From NCBI RefSeq assembly GCF_001475545.1, contig NZ_LDQC01000006.1, positions 1 through 40,324 of the forward strand: a DNA stretch of 40,324 nucleotides, in the 5' to 3' direction. This document shows positions 38,241-40,324 of this stretch, piece after piece. Position numbers and translations under genes: made by a program. This DNA comes from Curtobacterium luteum. Its GTDB lineage: Bacteria; Actinomycetota; Actinomycetes; Actinomycetales; Microbacteriaceae. The notes under the pieces were generated by a model, which was not told where the DNA came from, did not search any database, and saw only the letters and a program-made list of their open reading frames with translations. The stretch's first letter is position 1; every line of letters begins with the position of its first letter.

Positions 38241-38286
38241 ACGGACGGGAGGCCCGGTACCAGCTGGTGCCGGGCCTCCAGTCCGT
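38241..38286. terminator. Terminator hairpin after glpD
   Basis: Arms of 22 bases (38241-38262 and 38265-38286) pair with one T-G wobble and one G-A mismatch. The arms contain GGAGGCCCG and CGGGCCTCC as in the terminators at 10083-10128 and 29243-29286. It lies between the convergent glpD and histidine-phosphatase genes. Confidence 0.75.
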
Positions 38287-38337
38287 CGTGTGGCCGCGTT
38301 GCGCGACCCGCGTGACGTCGCGTTGCGCGGCGCGCTG

Positions 38338-38994
38338 TCAGTAGCGCTCGCCGGTCGGGTCCTGGGCGGTCCGGTCGATGAGCTCCTCGCCGCCGACCGG
38401 CTCGCCCTCCCAGTCGACGAGGCGCCAGCCGCCGTCGAACGAGCCCTCGAGCTCGACGATCCCGGTGTTCTCCAGGTGCCGCTTCGTCCCGAACTCGTCC
38501 GGCGTGTTCTGCGCGACCGCGCTCGCCCACGTCCGGATCGCGGCGCCGTGGCTCACCGCGGCCGCGACCTCGACCTCCGACGCCAGGATCTGCCGCACGG
38601 CCCCGTCGTAGCGCGCGAAGAACTCGGAGCCGCTCTCCCCGCCGGGCATGCGGCTCTCGCGGTCCCCCTGCGACCAGCCGTGCACGGTCGCGATGTAGGT
38701 CTGCACGGACACCGTGTCGCTCTTGCCCTGGGTGTCCCCGGCCTCGATCTCACGGAGGCCGTCCAACACCTCGGGCTCCAGGCCGAGCGCGGCGGCGAGC
38801 GGTGCCGCGGTGAGCTGCGTCCGGACCATCGTCGAGACGAAGAGCCGCTCGATGCCACGGTCGGCGAGGGCTGCCGGGAGCGCGGCGGCCTGCTGCTGCC
38901 CGAGCTCGGTGAGTCCGGGGCCGGGCACCTCGGCGTCGAGGATGCCGTGCACGTTCGCGGGGGTCTGGCCGTGGCGGATGAGCAGCAGTCGCAT
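38338..38994 (-). CDS. Histidine phosphatase family protein (phosphoglycerate-mutase-like)
   Basis: A 218-residue member of the two-branch histidine phosphatase superfamily. The nucleophilic His is in MRLLLIRHGQTPANVHG (His8), with Arg7 and the matching VSTMVRTQLTAAPLA (Arg of the phosphate pocket). The second His is in AAVSHGAAIRTWAS (about 150), and an acidic Glu lies in REIEAGDTQGKS. The branch contains phosphoglycerate mutases and broad phosphatases; the substrate is unknown. ATG 38994 has TAGGGT 6 nt upstream. It is monocistronic, converging on glpD. Confidence 0.92.
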   Translation of the reverse strand: MRLLLIRHGQTPANVHGILDAEVPGPGLTELGQQQAAALPAALADRGIERLFVSTMVRTQLTAAPLAAALGLEPEVLDGLREIEAGDTQGKSDTVSVQTYIATVHGWSQGDRESRMPGGESGSEFFARYDGAVRQILASEVEVAAAVSHGAAIRTWASAVAQNTPDEFGTKRHLENTGIVELEGSFDGGWRLVDWEGEPVGGEELIDRTAQDPTGERY

Positions 38995-39000
38995 GGTGCC

Positions 39001-39006
39001 ACCCTA
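39001..39006 (-). promoter_or_regulatory. -10 box of the histidine-phosphatase gene (leaderless type)
   Basis: TAGGGT on the minus strand ends 6 nt before ATG 38994. Confidence 0.5.
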
Positions 39007-39020
39007 CGGAAGCGGTGGCG

Positions 39021-39143
39021 TCATCCCTGCCGGGTGTTCCAACGCGGATCCTTCTTGTTGATGACGTAGACGCGACCGCGGCGGCGGACGACCTGCGAAC
39101 CAGGGATCTTCTTCAGTGCCTTGAGCGAGTTGCGGACCTTCAT
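39021..39143 (-). CDS. rpmJ: Ribosomal protein L36, zinc-free (cysteine-less) paralog
   Basis: A 40-residue L36 protein of the large ribosomal subunit: it starts [22 protein letters not shown] and ends [12 protein letters not shown]. The usual four zinc ligands (CysX2-CysX12-Cys-X-His) are absent, which marks the C-minus form that replaces the zinc-binding L36 when zinc is scarce. AAGGAGG lies 6 nt before ATG 39143. A Zur-like box begins 16 nt upstream of the start, supporting zinc control. A second, zinc-binding rpmJ should exist in the ribosomal operon elsewhere. Too short for ordinary gene callers to score strongly but the sequence is unambiguous. Confidence 0.95.
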   Translation of the reverse strand: MKVRNSLKALKKIPGSQVVRRRGRVYVINKKDPRWNTRQG

Positions 39144-39158
39144 CGGGAGCCTCCTTGT

Positions 39159-39173
39159 TGGTAACGATTCTCA
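39159..39173. promoter_or_regulatory. Zur-like zinc box between rpmJ paralog and CobW-like gene
   Basis: TGGTAACGATTCTCA matches the Zur consensus TGAAAATGATTTTCA at about 11 of 15 positions. The box lies between the divergent genes, 3 nt from the CobW-like -10 box (39176-39181) and 16 nt from the rpmJ start codon. Bound Zur would block both promoters under zinc sufficiency. Confidence 0.75.
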
Positions 39174-39175
39174 TG

Positions 39176-39181
39176 TAGATT
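39176..39181 (+). promoter_or_regulatory. -10 box of the CobW-like gene (leaderless type)
   Basis: TAGATT ends 7 nt before ATG 39189, directly beside the Zur-like box. Confidence 0.55.
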
Positions 39182-39188
39182 AACCCAC

Positions 39189-40217
39189 ATGCTCGTCGCC
39201 TCGATCACGCTCGTCTCCGCCCTCCACGTCCCGGACGCCGTCGACACGGCCGCGCGGATCGACACCGGACACCGGATGCACCTCGGCGGGGACGCCGTGT
39301 CGGTCGCGCGAGCGGTGGCGGAGCGCGCCGACCGTCTGGACCGGCTGTGCGGGCCGGACGCCGACCACGGACTCGTCGTCAGTCTCGCCCCCGGCACCGA
39401 CGTCCGGGCCGTGGGGATGATGCTCGCGAACGCGGCACGCGCCGAGCACGGCGACGACCGGATCCTGCGACACGTCGTGTCCGTGCTGCGCGCCGACGAC
39501 GTCGCGCGGCTGCTGTGGGGCGACGTCGACGACGCGTTCGTCGCCGCCGACCGGATCGCGTCGCTCGTCGAGTACGCCACGGTCGTCGTGCTCGACCGCA
39601 TCGAGCCCCTGTCCGGACGTCGACGTCGTGCCCTGGTGTCGCTGCTCCACCGACTGGCCCCGAACGCCGTGGTGCTCGCCGGGCCGGCCGTGCGCGGGCC
39701 GCGCGACCTGCCGGTGTCGAACGGCGGTGCCGCCCGGTTCCTGGCGTCGGGCGCGGGGTGGATGCGCGGACTGTCGGGCGCCGCCGACCACGGCCGCGAC
39801 GAGCACGACGAGCTCGTCACGCTCCGCTACCGCGAGCCGCTCCCCTTCCACCCGGGACGGCTCGCCGCCACCATCGAGCAGGACCTCGCACCGGGCGTGA
39901 ACGGACGCGTCCTGCGGTCGAAGGGGTTCTTCCGGCTCGCTTCACGGCCCGACCACCTCGGCTCGTGGTCGAGTCTCGGTGCGATGCTCTCGCTCGACCC
40001 GACGGCGAACGCCTCGTGGGACCCGGATGCGCCGGTCGGACAGGCGATCTGGTTCGTCGGCGAACGGCTCGACGTCCCCGGGATCGAGCGGGCGCTCGAC
40101 CGTGCGCTGCTGACGCCGTCCGAACTCCTGGCCGGGCCGGACCTGTGGCGCACGTGGGCGGACCCGTTCCCGGTCTGGCCGGCGCTCGACCCGTCACACG
40201 GTCACCACGGCGACTGA
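39189..40217 (+). CDS. CobW C-terminal-domain protein lacking a visible P-loop
   Basis: A 342-residue protein. The C-terminal part (about 215-335) matches the CobW C-terminal domain: YREPLPFHPGRLAATIEQDL, VLRSKGFFRLASRPDHLGSWSSLGAML and GQAIWFVGERLD. The N-terminal part (about 1-200) has strands and helices like a GTPase fold, including TVVVLDRIEPLSGRRRRALVSLLHRLAPNAVV, but I find no GxxxxGKT P-loop and no CxCC zinc motif. It is therefore probably not an active GTPase. Position beside a Zur-like box and the zinc-free L36 places it in the zinc-limitation response, as for many actinobacterial CobW/COG0523 genes. The rest of the locus to 40280 holds no gene. Confidence 0.82.
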   Translation: MLVASITLVSALHVPDAVDTAARIDTGHRMHLGGDAVSVARAVAERADRLDRLCGPDADHGLVVSLAPGTDVRAVGMMLANAARAEHGDDRILRHVVSVLRADDVARLLWGDVDDAFVAADRIASLVEYATVVVLDRIEPLSGRRRRALVSLLHRLAPNAVVLAGPAVRGPRDLPVSNGGAARFLASGAGWMRGLSGAADHGRDEHDELVTLRYREPLPFHPGRLAATIEQDLAPGVNGRVLRSKGFFRLASRPDHLGSWSSLGAMLSLDPTANASWDPDAPVGQAIWFVGERLDVPGIERALDRALLTPSELLAGPDLWRTWADPFPVWPALDPSHGHHGD

Positions 40218-40280
40218 CCGGTCGCGTGCACGGTCGCGACGGACGGCGCGCCGGTCGGAGCGGCCGGCGGGGGTGGGGTG

Positions 40281-40324
40281 CTGTCTCCTATACACATCAC
40301 CGGGCACACGAGACTAAGGCGAAA
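40281..40324. other. Nextera adapter read-through (assembly artefact)
   Basis: The end reads CTGTCTCCTATACACATCA, then a degraded CCGAGCCCACGAGAC-like stretch, then TAAGGCGA. This is the Tn5 mosaic end CTGTCTCTTATACACATCT, the Nextera read-2 adapter and the i7 index N701, with a few errors. Not biological. Bases after 40280 should be trimmed. Confidence 0.97.

Noticed and set aside
40281-40324. Real Tn5-type transposon end
   Set aside because: The index TAAGGCGA and adapter tail after the mosaic end identify library adapter read-through.
1-40324. tRNA, rRNA, insertion sequence or prophage genes
   Set aside because: None recognised by motif or by eye on either strand; a tRNAscan and an IS search would be decisive.

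Overview
The window is high-GC DNA (roughly 70% by eye) from an actinobacterium. The gene set and style point to Microbacteriaceae, with Curtobacterium or a close relative most likely. The clues are GTG starts, four-base ATGA/GTGA gene overlaps, -10 boxes placed 6-7 nt before the start codon (leaderless genes), a DtxR/IdeR-type iron box, a Zur-type zinc box, a cysteine-free ribosomal protein L36 and an actinobacterial CoaBC. The genus is inference; no rRNA or tRNA gene was seen. The last 44 bases (40281-40324) are Illumina Nextera adapter read-through including the i7 index TAAGGCGA, so the right edge is a sequencing contig end and not chromosome.

Layout. 0.1-3.7 kb: a luciferase-like monooxygenase divergent from a short-chain dehydrogenase, then two tandem SGNH-hydrolase lipoproteins. 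3.8-7.6 kb: an NRDE/TANGO2-family protein divergent from coaBC, followed by an overlapping DoxX-DUF2071-DUF1810 set. 7.7-11.3 kb: GntR and MarR regulators, a secreted lytic-transglycosylase-like protein and LtrA. 11.4-13.1 kb (minus): a 50-aa unknown ORF, an ECF sigma factor, an Asp23 protein with an anti-sigma-like N-terminus, and a small Asp23-related protein. 13.2-16.3 kb: MOSC, YjbR/MmcQ, an excalibur protein, and cysK-cysE (cysteine synthesis). 16.5-20.8 kb: M19 dipeptidase, GNAT, SRPBCC, a VIT1-type Fe/Mn transporter behind two iron boxes, a VOC protein and another GNAT. 20.8-25.5 kb: an NtaA-type monooxygenase divergent from an AraC regulator, sufS-sufU, and an orphan MT0933-like antitoxin-family protein. 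25.6-31.2 kb: ClC transporter, GH36 alpha-galactosidase, CorA and TspO/MBR. 31.2-31.6 kb is a gene-free block of palindromic repeats. 31.6-38.2 kb: alanine dehydrogenase, an FAD-linked oxidase, a second AraC regulator, then a SorC regulator divergent from glpD with paired operator palindromes. 38.3-40.2 kb: histidine phosphatase, rpmJ paralog and a CobW-like protein around a zinc box.

Most of this is ordinary chromosomal housekeeping and catabolism, and I see no phage, plasmid, insertion sequence, CRISPR array or defence island. The less expected material is in regulation and between genes. It includes two 72-bp palindromic elements whose stems differ by a compensatory base-pair swap, a leaderless-promoter signature on about 19 genes, a set of sequence-related intrinsic terminators, several unrelated intergenic tandem repeats, the sigma/Asp23 operon, and the iron- and zinc-box loci. 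Start codons were chosen from Shine-Dalgarno spacing, 4-base overlaps or -10-to-start spacing; each entry says which.
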